Origin: Gammaproteobacteria bacterium 53_120_T64
GTDB taxonomy: Bacteria; Pseudomonadota; Gammaproteobacteria; Pseudomonadales; Porticoccaceae
DNA length: 64,000 bases
Assembly (NCBI GenBank): GCA_002162815.1
Contig: MAAT01000047.1
Coordinates: forward strand, 1 to 64,000
Direction: 5' to 3'
Part shown: positions 49,949-58,382 of the stretch, piece after piece
Numbering within the stretch: position 1 is the first letter of the stretch
Layout: each line of letters begins with the position of its first letter
Notes under the pieces: generated by a model
Seen by the model: the letters and a program-made list of their open reading frames with translations, nothing else
Told to the model about the DNA's origin: nothing
The model's database searches: none
Translations under genes and position numbers: made by a program

Positions 49949-50374
49949 TCTGAAGAACGCCAAATGTTACTGGGTAGTGCGGACAAGATCGCTCGGGACT
50001 TTTCCCGAGATTACTAGGTTGAGTGCGCCAAGACAAAAGCCTTCCCCAAGGAGCAATGGGCGGCTGCCGGCTTTCTCGGTATTAATACCCCGGTAGAATA
50101 CGGTGGTACGGGCTTGGGCATGCTGGAGCTGGTATTACTGCAGGAGCGTTTGGCCGAGCACGGTGTGGCACCGCAATTTTTTGTGGTGAACCAGAGGGAG
50201 TAGTGGGTGCCGGTGGGGCGTTCAAAGCGGCTGATGCCGCCTTGCAATGCTTCGGTGGCTACGGGTTCGCAGAGAGCTATGACTGCACGCTTGGGGAAGG
50301 TGGCACCGATTAATCGCGAGATGACCCTGAACTACATTGACGAGTATATTTTAGGTCTGCCTAAATCCTATTGA
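49949..50374 (+). pseudogene. Decayed acyl-CoA dehydrogenase (N- and C-terminal remnants)
   Basis: Two separated pieces of one gene remain. The first (49949-50203) reads SEERQMLLGSADKIARDFSRDY, an in-frame TAG (50015-50017), then KAFPKEQWAAAGFLGINTPVEYGGTGLGMLELVLLQERLAEHG and a stop. The second (50203-50374) reads AADAALQCFGGYGFAESYD, then after a frame change VAPINREMTLNYIDEYILGLPKSY and a TGA. These are the N-terminal helical domain and the C-terminal domain of an acyl-CoA dehydrogenase. The ~230-residue centre, including the FAD site and catalytic Glu, has been deleted. No function can remain. Confidence 0.85.
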
Positions 50375-50575
50375 TCGAACTTGAGCTGATGGTGAGCCTG
50401 CATTGGAAAGACACCATTTCACACTTCGAGTCGGAGTGTGAACGGCGTCGCTCCCAAAAAAGTCGATGAGCCGTGGTTAATTAGTGATTACCGGTAGTCT
50501 TTGAAAAAAGCAACGTGGTAAAATGCGCGCCGCATGGTGTGCTTATAAACTGAAGAAATAAAGGAGTATGTGTCG

Positions 50576-51205
50576 GTGCAAATTATTACGTGGTTACCTA
50601 GGAAAATCACTCTGGTTCTGGGCTTGTTGTTGACCCTTTCTGGATGTGGTGTTACTCCACATCCAGGCCTTACGGCTGGCCAGCTCAACCCCCTGCAAGA
50701 TTTTGATTATATTATTGGCCCGGGGGATAGTATTGAGATTTTTGTCTGGGGTAATGAAGAGCTGACGACAACGGTTGATGTCAGGCCCGACGGAAAAATC
50801 ACCACGCGTTTGGTCGAAGATATCGTCGCCAGTGGTAAGACGCCCACCGTCTTGGCCCGCGATATTGAAAAGGCCTATTCAGAGTATGTGCGGAGCGCGG
50901 TGGTCAGTGTCATCGTCGATCAGTTTGTCAGTATTCCCTCACAGCAGATTCGCGTGGTTGGGGAGGCGGCTAGTCCCTTGAATATTCCCTTCAGTAAGCA
51001 TATGACCTTACTTGACCTGATGATTGAGGTCGGTGGCTTAACCGATTATGCCGATGGCAATCGCGCGATACTGATTCGCTATTTTAACGGTAAGCAGGAG
51101 TCCTTAACACTGCGTCTCGACGATATGTTGGAGGATGGCGATATTTCAGCGAATCTGGCTTTATACCCCGGTGATATTATTATCATTCCCGAGTCCTGGT
51201 TCTAA
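50576..51205 (+). CDS. XrtA-associated polysaccharide export lipoprotein (Wza/EpsE-like)
   Basis: This outer-membrane polysaccharide export (OPX) protein would form the exit channel of the exopolysaccharide system. The ~209-residue precursor has a signal peptide with lipobox (LTLSGC-G), the Poly_export domain (YIIGPGDSIEIFVWGNEELTTTVDVRPDGKITT, about residues 45-77) and one SLBB-like repeat (RVVGEAASPLNIPFSKHMTLLDLMIEVGGLTDYA). It ends in the DIIIIPESWF pattern typical of PEP-CTERM-system export proteins. GTG at 50576 is 9 bases after AGGAG; GTG at 50570 is also possible. It opens a ~13 kb unidirectional cluster. Confidence 0.9.
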   Translation: MQIITWLPRKITLVLGLLLTLSGCGVTPHPGLTAGQLNPLQDFDYIIGPGDSIEIFVWGNEELTTTVDVRPDGKITTRLVEDIVASGKTPTVLARDIEKAYSEYVRSAVVSVIVDQFVSIPSQQIRVVGEAASPLNIPFSKHMTLLDLMIEVGGLTDYADGNRAILIRYFNGKQESLTLRLDDMLEDGDISANLALYPGDIIIIPESWF

Positions 51206-51236
51206 ACTTTATTATTGGTTGGGCTGAGACGCATTT

Positions 51237-52802
51237 ATGCAAGATTTATTGGATCAATTTTACGAATACCTTTGGGGTATATGGCGCTTTCGTTGGGTCG
51301 GGCTGATTTGTGCTTGGCTGGTCGCCGTAATGGGCTGGATTTGGGTGGCCCAGATGCCGGAACAGTATGTGGCTAAGGCAAGAATCCATATTGACAGCAG
51401 CAGTATCTTACGACCTTTGTTGCGGGGTTTAGCGATACAAACGGATGTTAACCGGCAAGTGGCCTTGATGAGTAAGACGCTCTTTAGTCGCCCGAATATG
51501 GAAAAGCTCATGCGGATGACCGACCTCGACTTACAGGTGACTAATGACCTGGAAAAAGAGGCCATGTTGAATCAGCTGAGAAGCTCTCTTCGTTTATCGA
51601 GCGGGGGGCGGGGTAGCAGTGATATTTACTCGATATCCTTTAAGCATCAAGATAGGGATATGGCGAAAAAAGTTGTGCAGTCTGTGATTACAGTGATCGT
51701 AGAAAATACCCTGGGCGATAAACGCAAAGACAGGGTAGGGGCGGCGCAATTCATCGATGAGAAAATAGCTGATTATGCCAGTCGTATGGCCGAGGCCGAG
51801 GCGCGTTTAGCGGCCTTTAAGCACCAACATGTGGGAGCGATGCCGGGGCAGACGGGCGGTTACTATCAGAGTCTCAGTACCGCGAAAACGCAATTGCGCG
51901 AAGCGCAATTGCAGCTTAATGAAATCAGTAATCGACGGCGTGAGATGCAGCGCCAGTTGGAAGACCTTGAAGAGGACGATGATGAATTCGGTTTTGGTGA
52001 GTTTGATTCACCTGCAATTTCCTCCTCCTATGACAGTCGAATTTTGTCTTTGGAAAGTAAGCGCGATGAGCTGTTGATGCGTTACACCGACCGCCATCCC
52101 TCGGTGATGCAAACGACCTCCCTGATTGCCGAGCTAAAGTTAGATAAACAAGAAGAGCTGGATGAGCTAGTAGAGCAAGCCGAAGAGGAAGATATGCCGA
52201 GCATGGGTTTGCAAACCAGCCCCGTCTACCAGCAGATGAGAGCGATGTTGTCGGAGACGGAGGCCCGTGCTGCAGAGTTGAAGGCGCGGGTTGGCGAGTA
52301 TAAAAACCGCGTTACTTCTCTTGAGGAAAGAGTGGACAGCATTCCTAAAGTAGAGGCTGAATTTAAAGAGTTAAACCGCGATTATGGTGTTGTTTCGCGG
52401 CAGCATACTACCTTGTTACAACGAAGGGAGTCGGCCCGCCTTTCTGGCGATGTGGCACAAAACGCCAGTGGTGTGAAGTTCCGTGTTATCGATCCACCGT
52501 TTGTCCCACTGGAACCCACTGAGCCCGATAAATTATTATTGCACTCGGGTGCCTTTATTGTGGCGATTGGTGCGGGTGGTAGTTTGGCCTTACTTTTTTC
52601 CCTGTTGCGTCCGGTGATATGTAACCGCCGAAGCCTTGAGCGGCTTGCGGGCCTCCCCGTTTTGGGTAGTGTGTCGATGATTGCCTCGGCCGGTGAAAAG
52701 AAAAAAGCACTGCACGAAAAGCTTCTTTTTGCGTCTATGGTCTTGTTTTTGTTCTTAACCTTTGCCGGGGTAAATCTTGGGCAAAGCTTACTCTCGACTT
52801 AA
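51237..52802 (+). CDS. XrtA-system polysaccharide chain-length determinant (Wzz/GNVR)
   Basis: This polysaccharide co-polymerase sets chain length and works with the BY-kinase encoded next. The 521-residue protein has an N-terminal membrane helix (about residues 20-38), a large periplasmic region rich in coiled coil (about 180-385, including LEDLEEDDDEFGFGEFDSP), a GNVR-like segment (FKELNRDYGVVSRQHTTLLQRRESARL, about 378-404) and a second pair of membrane stretches (about 432-450 and 498-518). The size and order match the family found in exosortase A loci. It lies 31 bp after the export gene. Confidence 0.9.
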   Translation: MQDLLDQFYEYLWGIWRFRWVGLICAWLVAVMGWIWVAQMPEQYVAKARIHIDSSSILRPLLRGLAIQTDVNRQVALMSKTLFSRPNMEKLMRMTDLDLQVTNDLEKEAMLNQLRSSLRLSSGGRGSSDIYSISFKHQDRDMAKKVVQSVITVIVENTLGDKRKDRVGAAQFIDEKIADYASRMAEAEARLAAFKHQHVGAMPGQTGGYYQSLSTAKTQLREAQLQLNEISNRRREMQRQLEDLEEDDDEFGFGEFDSPAISSSYDSRILSLESKRDELLMRYTDRHPSVMQTTSLIAELKLDKQEELDELVEQAEEEDMPSMGLQTSPVYQQMRAMLSETEARAAELKARVGEYKNRVTSLEERVDSIPKVEAEFKELNRDYGVVSRQHTTLLQRRESARLSGDVAQNASGVKFRVIDPPFVPLEPTEPDKLLLHSGAFIVAIGAGGSLALLFSLLRPVICNRRSLERLAGLPVLGSVSMIASAGEKKKALHEKLLFASMVLFLFLTFAGVNLGQSLLST

Positions 52803-52833
52803 AAAGAGTTTTTGCGTAGATCATGGGTATCAG

Positions 52834-53784
52834 ATGAGCATAATTGAAAAAGCTGTAGAAAGGCTTAAGTCTACTGAGGCTGAGCGAAAAAGCTTACCGC
52901 CTCGTTGTGAATCGGGGGCTGTTAGTCAGTCATTGAGTGAAGATGTAGGTAGTGGTCAAGAGCTCGATAATCAAGTGCAGCAGCCAGCAGCCATACCGCC
53001 CTTGACTTCCAGTGGTTTTCATCCGGTCGATATTGACATTAGCTTTGCCGAGCTTGCACGACGGGGTATGGTGACACCTGATTCTCCCCGTAGTCCCATC
53101 GCTGAAGAATATCGCTCAATTAAAAGACCGCTGTTACTTAATATCGAGGGCAAAGGCGCGGCCACCATGCGCCACCCCAATCTTATAATGGTGACCAGTG
53201 CACTGCAGGGTGAAGGTAAGACCTTTTCGGCGGTTAATTTGGCTATGAGTATCGCCATGGAGCAGGATAAAACTGTTCTACTGGTTGATGCGGATATTTC
53301 CAAAGCCAGTGCCGCAAGGTTACTGGGTGTGCCCGACAGCAGCCCGGGTTTGATCGATGTATTAGAAGATGAGAGCCGGCATATTGGCGATGTGATGTTA
53401 CACACCAATATCCCGAACTTGCGTATTGTACCGGCTGGACGGGTACACGAGCGCGCCACCGAATTACTGGCTAGCCAGAGTATGCATCGCGTGGCGGAAG
53501 AACTTGCACAAAGGTACTCGGATCGCGTGGTGATCTTCGACTCGCCACCGATGTTGTTGACCAATGAGGCCCAAGTGGTGGCGAGTCTTGTCGGGCAGAT
53601 CGTCTTTGTTATTGCCGCTGAAAAAACGTCTCAACGCGCGGTCGCCGAAGCTCTGGATATGCTGGGTGATGAGGCCATGGTGGGTCTGGTTTTGAATAAA
53701 ACCAAACATGGGTTTACCAGTAGATATGGCTATGGCTACGGATACGGCTACGGATACGAAAACACCAGAGACAAAATCAATTAG
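52834..53784 (+). CDS. XrtA-associated tyrosine autokinase (BY-kinase)
   Basis: This cytoplasmic bacterial tyrosine kinase partners with the chain-length protein and would control polymerisation through autophosphorylation. The 316-residue protein has Walker A SALQGEGKTFSAVN (about residues 123-136), Walker A' LLVDADISKASAARLLG (about 150-166) and Walker B VVIFDSPPM (about 233-241). The C-terminus is RYGYGYGYGYGYENTRDK, six Tyr residues alternating with Gly (298-308), a tyrosine cluster for autophosphorylation. The ATG at 52834 is preferred over 52777, which overlaps the previous gene. Confidence 0.92.
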   Translation: MSIIEKAVERLKSTEAERKSLPPRCESGAVSQSLSEDVGSGQELDNQVQQPAAIPPLTSSGFHPVDIDISFAELARRGMVTPDSPRSPIAEEYRSIKRPLLLNIEGKGAATMRHPNLIMVTSALQGEGKTFSAVNLAMSIAMEQDKTVLLVDADISKASAARLLGVPDSSPGLIDVLEDESRHIGDVMLHTNIPNLRIVPAGRVHERATELLASQSMHRVAEELAQRYSDRVVIFDSPPMLLTNEAQVVASLVGQIVFVIAAEKTSQRAVAEALDMLGDEAMVGLVLNKTKHGFTSRYGYGYGYGYGYENTRDKIN

Positions 53785-53800
53785 TTGTTAGGGATGATCA

Positions 53801-55234
53801 ATGCACAAGTATTGGAACGAGGTCGCAAGGTGTTTTGTTACAGTTAGCCTAGTAGGTTTATCCTGTGTTTCAGACGCTGGGCAATGGCGGGTAAGTTCCG
53901 GTCTCGGCGTGAGTGAGCGCTATACTGATAATGACAACCTTACCGCGATAGATAAAAAAGAAAAATTTACTACCGTTGTTTCGCCAGATATTAGCTTGTC
54001 GGGTAGTGGTGGTGGGCGAATTAATTATGATGTCCTGGCCTCTCTGTCCCATCATGAATCGAGCGACGGCAACGATTCAACGAATCCCTCGCTGAATGGC
54101 AATGCCAATGCCGAGCTGGTTGATCAAATACTCTTTTTTGATATTAGCTCAACCATCAATCAAAACCGTATCGATCCTTTCCGCTCCACGGGGGATGACG
54201 ATATATCACGCTCCCAGTCCGACAACGCTACGACGACCTATAGTTATACGTTGAGTCCCTATTTGGTCGGGCATATTAACAGTTTTGCCGATATGGAATT
54301 GCGCCTCAGCTATGATGATCAATTGAGTTCCGATAGTGAAGTCAATGACAGCAGCCGTCAGGCTGTTTCTTTTAACCTGAATAGTGGTCGCGACTTCGCT
54401 GTATTTGATTGGGGACTGGAGGGTAATTACAGTAAGACCGATACCGATGATGACGATAGCGGCCAGAGTAATGATGATGAGCTAAAATCTGCTGATCTTC
54501 GGCTCGGCTACCGTGTTAACAGAAAATTGCGACTGAGAGCTTCGCTGGGTCGAGAGTGGAATGATTTTAACTCTGTTCACTCGGACGTTGATGGACAGCG
54601 ATGGGATTTCGGTGCCACCTGGACACCTAATAAAAGAACCACCGTCGACATCGGCTACGGTGAACGATTCTTTGGAAATACGCCAACTGTTGATATTTCT
54701 TACCGTAGGAAAAAGAGTGTTTTTAGCGCCAGTTACACTAAAGAATTGACCGATGCCCGCACTTTACGTAGTGAAGAGGGACTTTTCGGTACAGACCCCT
54801 TTGGTAACCCCATTGACCCGGTGAGTAGTGAGCCGGTTTTTTCCCTTGCTGATGATGGTCAAATTGTTGATGAAAGAGTGTCATTTTCGTGGGCTCGCCA
54901 GGGTAAGCGAAGTACCTTAACTTGGCGAGGTGAGCATTCGATTCAGCAACCACAAACTTCCAGAGAAGAGGTGGTGTTTATTTCATCCAGCATTGAGTTG
55001 ACGCGGCGTCTCACCAGCAAGCTCAGTTTTGATACGAGCATTGACTGGGAAAACCAAGAGGATGAGCTTGATAAAGAATTTGAAACATGGCGTTTACATA
55101 TGGGTTTAAGTCGGCCCCTCGGTAGTAAAAGTAATGTTAGTTTGCGCTATACCTACACCGATAGGGATTCTGATTTACCTGATGATGGTTACGAAGAGAG
55201 CCGAATAATTTTAAATTACCGAATAACTTTTTAG
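53801..55234 (+). CDS. PEP-CTERM/XrtA-associated outer-membrane beta-barrel protein
   Basis: This is a 477-residue exported protein of the type found only in exosortase A polysaccharide loci (TIGR03016-like). A signal peptide (about residues 8-27) precedes WRVSSGLGVSERYTDNDNL, a typical opening. Many alternating amphipathic strands separated by Asp/Ser/Asn-rich turns run to a final ILNYRITF strand with a terminal Phe, the BAM recognition signature. It is probably the outer-membrane pore or a secretion aid for the polymer. It lies 16 bp after the kinase. The ATPase that often follows in such loci is not seen. Confidence 0.88.
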   Translation: MHKYWNEVARCFVTVSLVGLSCVSDAGQWRVSSGLGVSERYTDNDNLTAIDKKEKFTTVVSPDISLSGSGGGRINYDVLASLSHHESSDGNDSTNPSLNGNANAELVDQILFFDISSTINQNRIDPFRSTGDDDISRSQSDNATTTYSYTLSPYLVGHINSFADMELRLSYDDQLSSDSEVNDSSRQAVSFNLNSGRDFAVFDWGLEGNYSKTDTDDDDSGQSNDDELKSADLRLGYRVNRKLRLRASLGREWNDFNSVHSDVDGQRWDFGATWTPNKRTTVDIGYGERFFGNTPTVDISYRRKKSVFSASYTKELTDARTLRSEEGLFGTDPFGNPIDPVSSEPVFSLADDGQIVDERVSFSWARQGKRSTLTWRGEHSIQQPQTSREEVVFISSSIELTRRLTSKLSFDTSIDWENQEDELDKEFETWRLHMGLSRPLGSKSNVSLRYTYTDRDSDLPDDGYEESRIILNYRITF

Positions 55235-55260
55235 AGTTATCTACCAGGGAGGTGTGGAGC

Positions 55261-56400
55261 TTGTCTCAAACAGTGGTAAAAGAAATACTTTGTATTGTTG
55301 GTGCAAGGCCAAATTTTATGAAGATAGCGCCTGTTATTAGGGCGCTAAATAACGCTAGCTACCCCTGCAATGTGCGTTTGTTGCATACCGGTCAGCACTA
55401 TGATGCGGCAATGAAACAGTCCTTCTTTGATCAGTTACATATTCCCGAGCCCGATGTTGACCTAGGTGTGGGTTCGGGTTCGCACGCTGTGCAGACCGCT
55501 GAGATAATGAAACGCTTTGAACCGGTAATGGATGAGTTAAAGCCGGATACTATTCTTGTTGTCGGTGATGTGAATTCGACCATTGCCTGTGCACTGGTAG
55601 CTGTTAAAAAAGGCGTGCCCGTTATTCATGTCGAGGCCGGCTTACGCAGTGGTGATCGCAGCATGCCCGAAGAAATAAACCGTGTACTCACCGATCAAAT
55701 CTCTGACCTCTTGCTTACCACGGAACGCAGTGCCGAGGGCAACCTACAGCGCGAGGGTATCGCTAGCGACAAGGTACATTTTGTCGGTAATGTGATGATT
55801 GATACGCTGCGTTATAACCTTGATAGCGCAGTTTCTTCAGTGGCTACCATCAGTAGCTGTCTAGGTGGTGAGCGCGCTTTAGATCTTAGTTCTGACTACG
55901 GCTTATTGACCCTGCACCGCCCCTCTAACGTCGACGACCCTGTGGTGTTAGAACGCCTATTGCGAACACTGGTTGAGCTCGCTGAGGATTTGCCGCTACT
56001 CTTTCCCGTGCACCCACGAACACGCCAGTGTATTGATAGCGCGGGGCTAAACGAATTACTAGCGGCTAGCCAGCTGTACCTAATCCCACCTCTGCCCTAT
56101 CTCAATATGCTGGGTCTGATGAAGGATGCTCGTCTAGTGCTGACAGATTCCGGGGGCATACAAGAAGAGACGACGGCCCTCGGAGTACCCTGTATAACCC
56201 TGCGCGAAAATACCGAGCGGCCGATTACTGTGGCAGAGGGCAGCAATACTATCGTAGGCTCTTGTCCAGAAAAAATCAGCTTATGCTTCAATGATGTTAT
56301 GCAATCGGGCGGAAAGGCGGGTCGTACCCCAGAGTATTGGGATGGTCGTGCTGCGGAGCGTATCGCGGAAGTGATCGGTGATTGGCTGCATAAAACATAG
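55261..56400 (+). CDS. wecB: UDP-N-acetylglucosamine 2-epimerase (non-hydrolysing), WecB
   Basis: WecB interconverts UDP-GlcNAc and UDP-ManNAc, providing ManNAc-derived sugars. The ~379-residue protein has the family start ILCIVGARPNFMKIAPVI (about residues 8-25), HTGQHYD (about 43-49), VVGDVNST (about 99-106), HVEAGLRSGDRSMPEEINR (about 122-140) and TDSGGIQEET in the C-terminal half. A GTG at 55252 is possible, but AGGGAGG at 55246-55252 is well spaced for TTG at 55261. The gene falls inside the exosortase cluster, so the polymer probably contains ManNAc or a derivative. Confidence 0.94.
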   Translation: MSQTVVKEILCIVGARPNFMKIAPVIRALNNASYPCNVRLLHTGQHYDAAMKQSFFDQLHIPEPDVDLGVGSGSHAVQTAEIMKRFEPVMDELKPDTILVVGDVNSTIACALVAVKKGVPVIHVEAGLRSGDRSMPEEINRVLTDQISDLLLTTERSAEGNLQREGIASDKVHFVGNVMIDTLRYNLDSAVSSVATISSCLGGERALDLSSDYGLLTLHRPSNVDDPVVLERLLRTLVELAEDLPLLFPVHPRTRQCIDSAGLNELLAASQLYLIPPLPYLNMLGLMKDARLVLTDSGGIQEETTALGVPCITLRENTERPITVAEGSNTIVGSCPEKISLCFNDVMQSGGKAGRTPEYWDGRAAERIAEVIGDWLHKT

Positions 56401-56460
56401 ATGGACTTGCCAGTATGATGGCCGGTGGACGTATCAACGGTGAGCGCGCGTGGTATAGCA

Positions 56461-57327
56461 ATGACAAATAAACAGAATACGGACACTGCTCCGATTCTCA
56501 ATGCAATGACGGTCGACGTAGAAGACTACTACCAGGTTTCCGCCTTTGAAAAACACATCTGTAGAACCACGTGGACTGATTTCGACTGTCGAGTCGAAGC
56601 GAATGTCGAACGCATTCTGCAACTGTTTGAGCAAAAGTCCGTAAAGGCGACCTTTTTTACACTGGGTTGGGTCGCCGAGCGCCATCCCGCGATGGTGCGG
56701 AAAATAGTTGAGAACGGTCATGAGTTGGCTAGCCATGGCTGGGATCATCGGCGTGTGACGTCTCAACAACCAGCCAGCTTTAAGGAGGATGTGCTCAAAA
56801 CGCGCGCCCTGTTAGAAGATATTTCTGGCTGTGTCGTTAAGGGCTATCGCGCCGCCAGTTATTCCATTGGGGCCGAGAACCTGTGGGCCCTCGACGTGCT
56901 GGCAGAGGCGGGTTATCAATACAGTTCGAGTATTGTACCGATCCGCCACGACCATTACGGCATGCCCGATGCACCGCGTTTCGCTTTTCGGGCGGCGGGC
57001 GATCGTATTCTTGAAATCCCTGTCAGTACGGTGACTGTTCTGCGCCGCAATATTAATTGTGGAGGCGGGGGCTGGTTCCGGTTTTTCCCCTACGCCTTTA
57101 CACGCTGGGCTTTACGACAGGTCAATGAGCGCGAGCAGCGTTCCTGTATTTTTTATTTCCATCCTTGGGAAATCGATACCGAGCAACCAAGAATAGATAA
57201 TCTGGGGCACAAAACACGTTTTCGCCACTACCTTAATTTACATAAAACCCATCCGCGCTTAGAGCGGCTGCTCGATGATTTTAGTTGGGGACGGATGGAC
57301 GAGATATTTTTAGAGACCAGTCAATGA
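56461..57327 (+). CDS. XrtA-associated polysaccharide deacetylase (NodB/DUF3473)
   Basis: This is a NodB-type metal-dependent deacetylase predicted to remove N-acetyl groups from the growing polymer. The motifs are MTVDVEDYYQV (about residues 16-26, catalytic Asp pair), the TFFTLGWVAERHP stretch, and the metal-binding HxxxH in ELASHGWDHRRV (about 90-101). The C-terminal DUF3473 part has FYFHPWEIDTEQPR, the hallmark of PEP-CTERM-locus deacetylases. The start is uncertain: ATG at 56461 is used, but GTG at 56425 and ATG at 56506 are in frame. It follows wecB closely. Confidence 0.9.
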   Translation: MTNKQNTDTAPILNAMTVDVEDYYQVSAFEKHICRTTWTDFDCRVEANVERILQLFEQKSVKATFFTLGWVAERHPAMVRKIVENGHELASHGWDHRRVTSQQPASFKEDVLKTRALLEDISGCVVKGYRAASYSIGAENLWALDVLAEAGYQYSSSIVPIRHDHYGMPDAPRFAFRAAGDRILEIPVSTVTVLRRNINCGGGGWFRFFPYAFTRWALRQVNEREQRSCIFYFHPWEIDTEQPRIDNLGHKTRFRHYLNLHKTHPRLERLLDDFSWGRMDEIFLETSQ

Positions 57328-58377
57328 ATGCTTACACTAGGAATGCCAATGGGGCTTAAAGTTTGTCGTTTAAGGGAAGAAACGCATTGCCGTTGGGATG
57401 CTTTTGTTGAGGGCTGCCCAGAGGCCACTTTTTTTCACCGCTCGGGTTGGAAAACGGTACTGGAACGTGCCTTTGGGCATCAGACACATTATTTATATGC
57501 AGAGCAAGATGGGGAAATTCAAGGGCTTTTGCCGCTGGCTGAGGTGAAAAGCTTGCTGTTTGGCCATACGCTTGCGTCACTCCCCTTTTGTGTTTATGGC
57601 GGAATTATTGCTAATAGTGAAGCCGTGAGAACTGCCCTGCGCAATGCAGCCTGTGAGCTTGCCAAACAATTAAATGTGGATGCCCTGGAGCTGAGAAATA
57701 CTCAGGCATCGGGACAGGAATGGCCCACCAAGCAACTCTATGCGACCTTTAGAAAGGCGATCGATGGCGATCCCGATGTGAATATGAAAGCGATTCCCCG
57801 CAAGCAGCGGGCCGTCGTACGTAAGGGTATTAAGGCCGGTTTGGTGAGTGAGGCCGACCCCGGATGGCAGCGTTTATACCGCATCTATTCCGAGAGTGTG
57901 CGCAACCTGGGGACGCCGGTTTTCTCGGCCCATTATTTCAAAATATTGCGTGAAGTCTTTGCCGATGACTGCGAGGTATTAATGATCACGCACCAAGGGC
58001 AGGATATTGCCGGGGTAATGAGCTTTTATTTTAAGGATCAGGTGCTGCCCTATTACGGTGGCAGCGTTGCCCAGGCTCGCACCTTAAAAGGTAACGATTT
58101 TATGTACTGGGAGCTGCTGCGCGATGCGGGGCAGCGAGGTATCCGCATTTTTGATTTCGGTAGGAGCAAAGAGGGCACGGGGCCCTATAGCTTCAAGAAA
58201 AATTGGGGTTTTGCGCCGGAGGCCTTGTCTTATGAGTATTTCTTAGTGAAAGCCAAGGCGATGCCCGATATTAATCCTTTAAACCCTAAATACCGCTTTT
58301 TTGTCAACAGTTGGAAGAAGTTACCTCTGCCCGTTGCCAACTTGATTGGCCCGATACTCTCAAAAAGTTTGGGTTGA
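57328..58377 (+). CDS. FemAB-family XrtA/PEP-CTERM-associated protein
   Basis: This 349-residue protein has the GNAT-like FemAB fold, in which two acyltransferase domains may transfer an aminoacyl or acyl group to a sugar or peptide acceptor. The family marks ATFFHRSGWKTVLERAFGHQTHYLYAEQDG (about residues 27-56), the SLPFCVYGG stretch and FDFGRSKEGTGPYSFKKNWGF (about 271-291) are visible. Such proteins occur in nearly all exosortase A polysaccharide loci and their substrate is not established. The start is directly after the deacetylase stop; ATG at 57349 after AGGA is an alternative. Confidence 0.88.
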   Translation: MLTLGMPMGLKVCRLREETHCRWDAFVEGCPEATFFHRSGWKTVLERAFGHQTHYLYAEQDGEIQGLLPLAEVKSLLFGHTLASLPFCVYGGIIANSEAVRTALRNAACELAKQLNVDALELRNTQASGQEWPTKQLYATFRKAIDGDPDVNMKAIPRKQRAVVRKGIKAGLVSEADPGWQRLYRIYSESVRNLGTPVFSAHYFKILREVFADDCEVLMITHQGQDIAGVMSFYFKDQVLPYYGGSVAQARTLKGNDFMYWELLRDAGQRGIRIFDFGRSKEGTGPYSFKKNWGFAPEALSYEYFLVKAKAMPDINPLNPKYRFFVNSWKKLPLPVANLIGPILSKSLG

Positions 58378-58382
58378 TAGCG

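Noticed and set aside
50374-50575. Sigma-54 promoter upstream of the exosortase locus
   Set aside because: No GG-N10-GC pair with flanking consensus was found; candidate TGG-TGC matches have wrong spacing.
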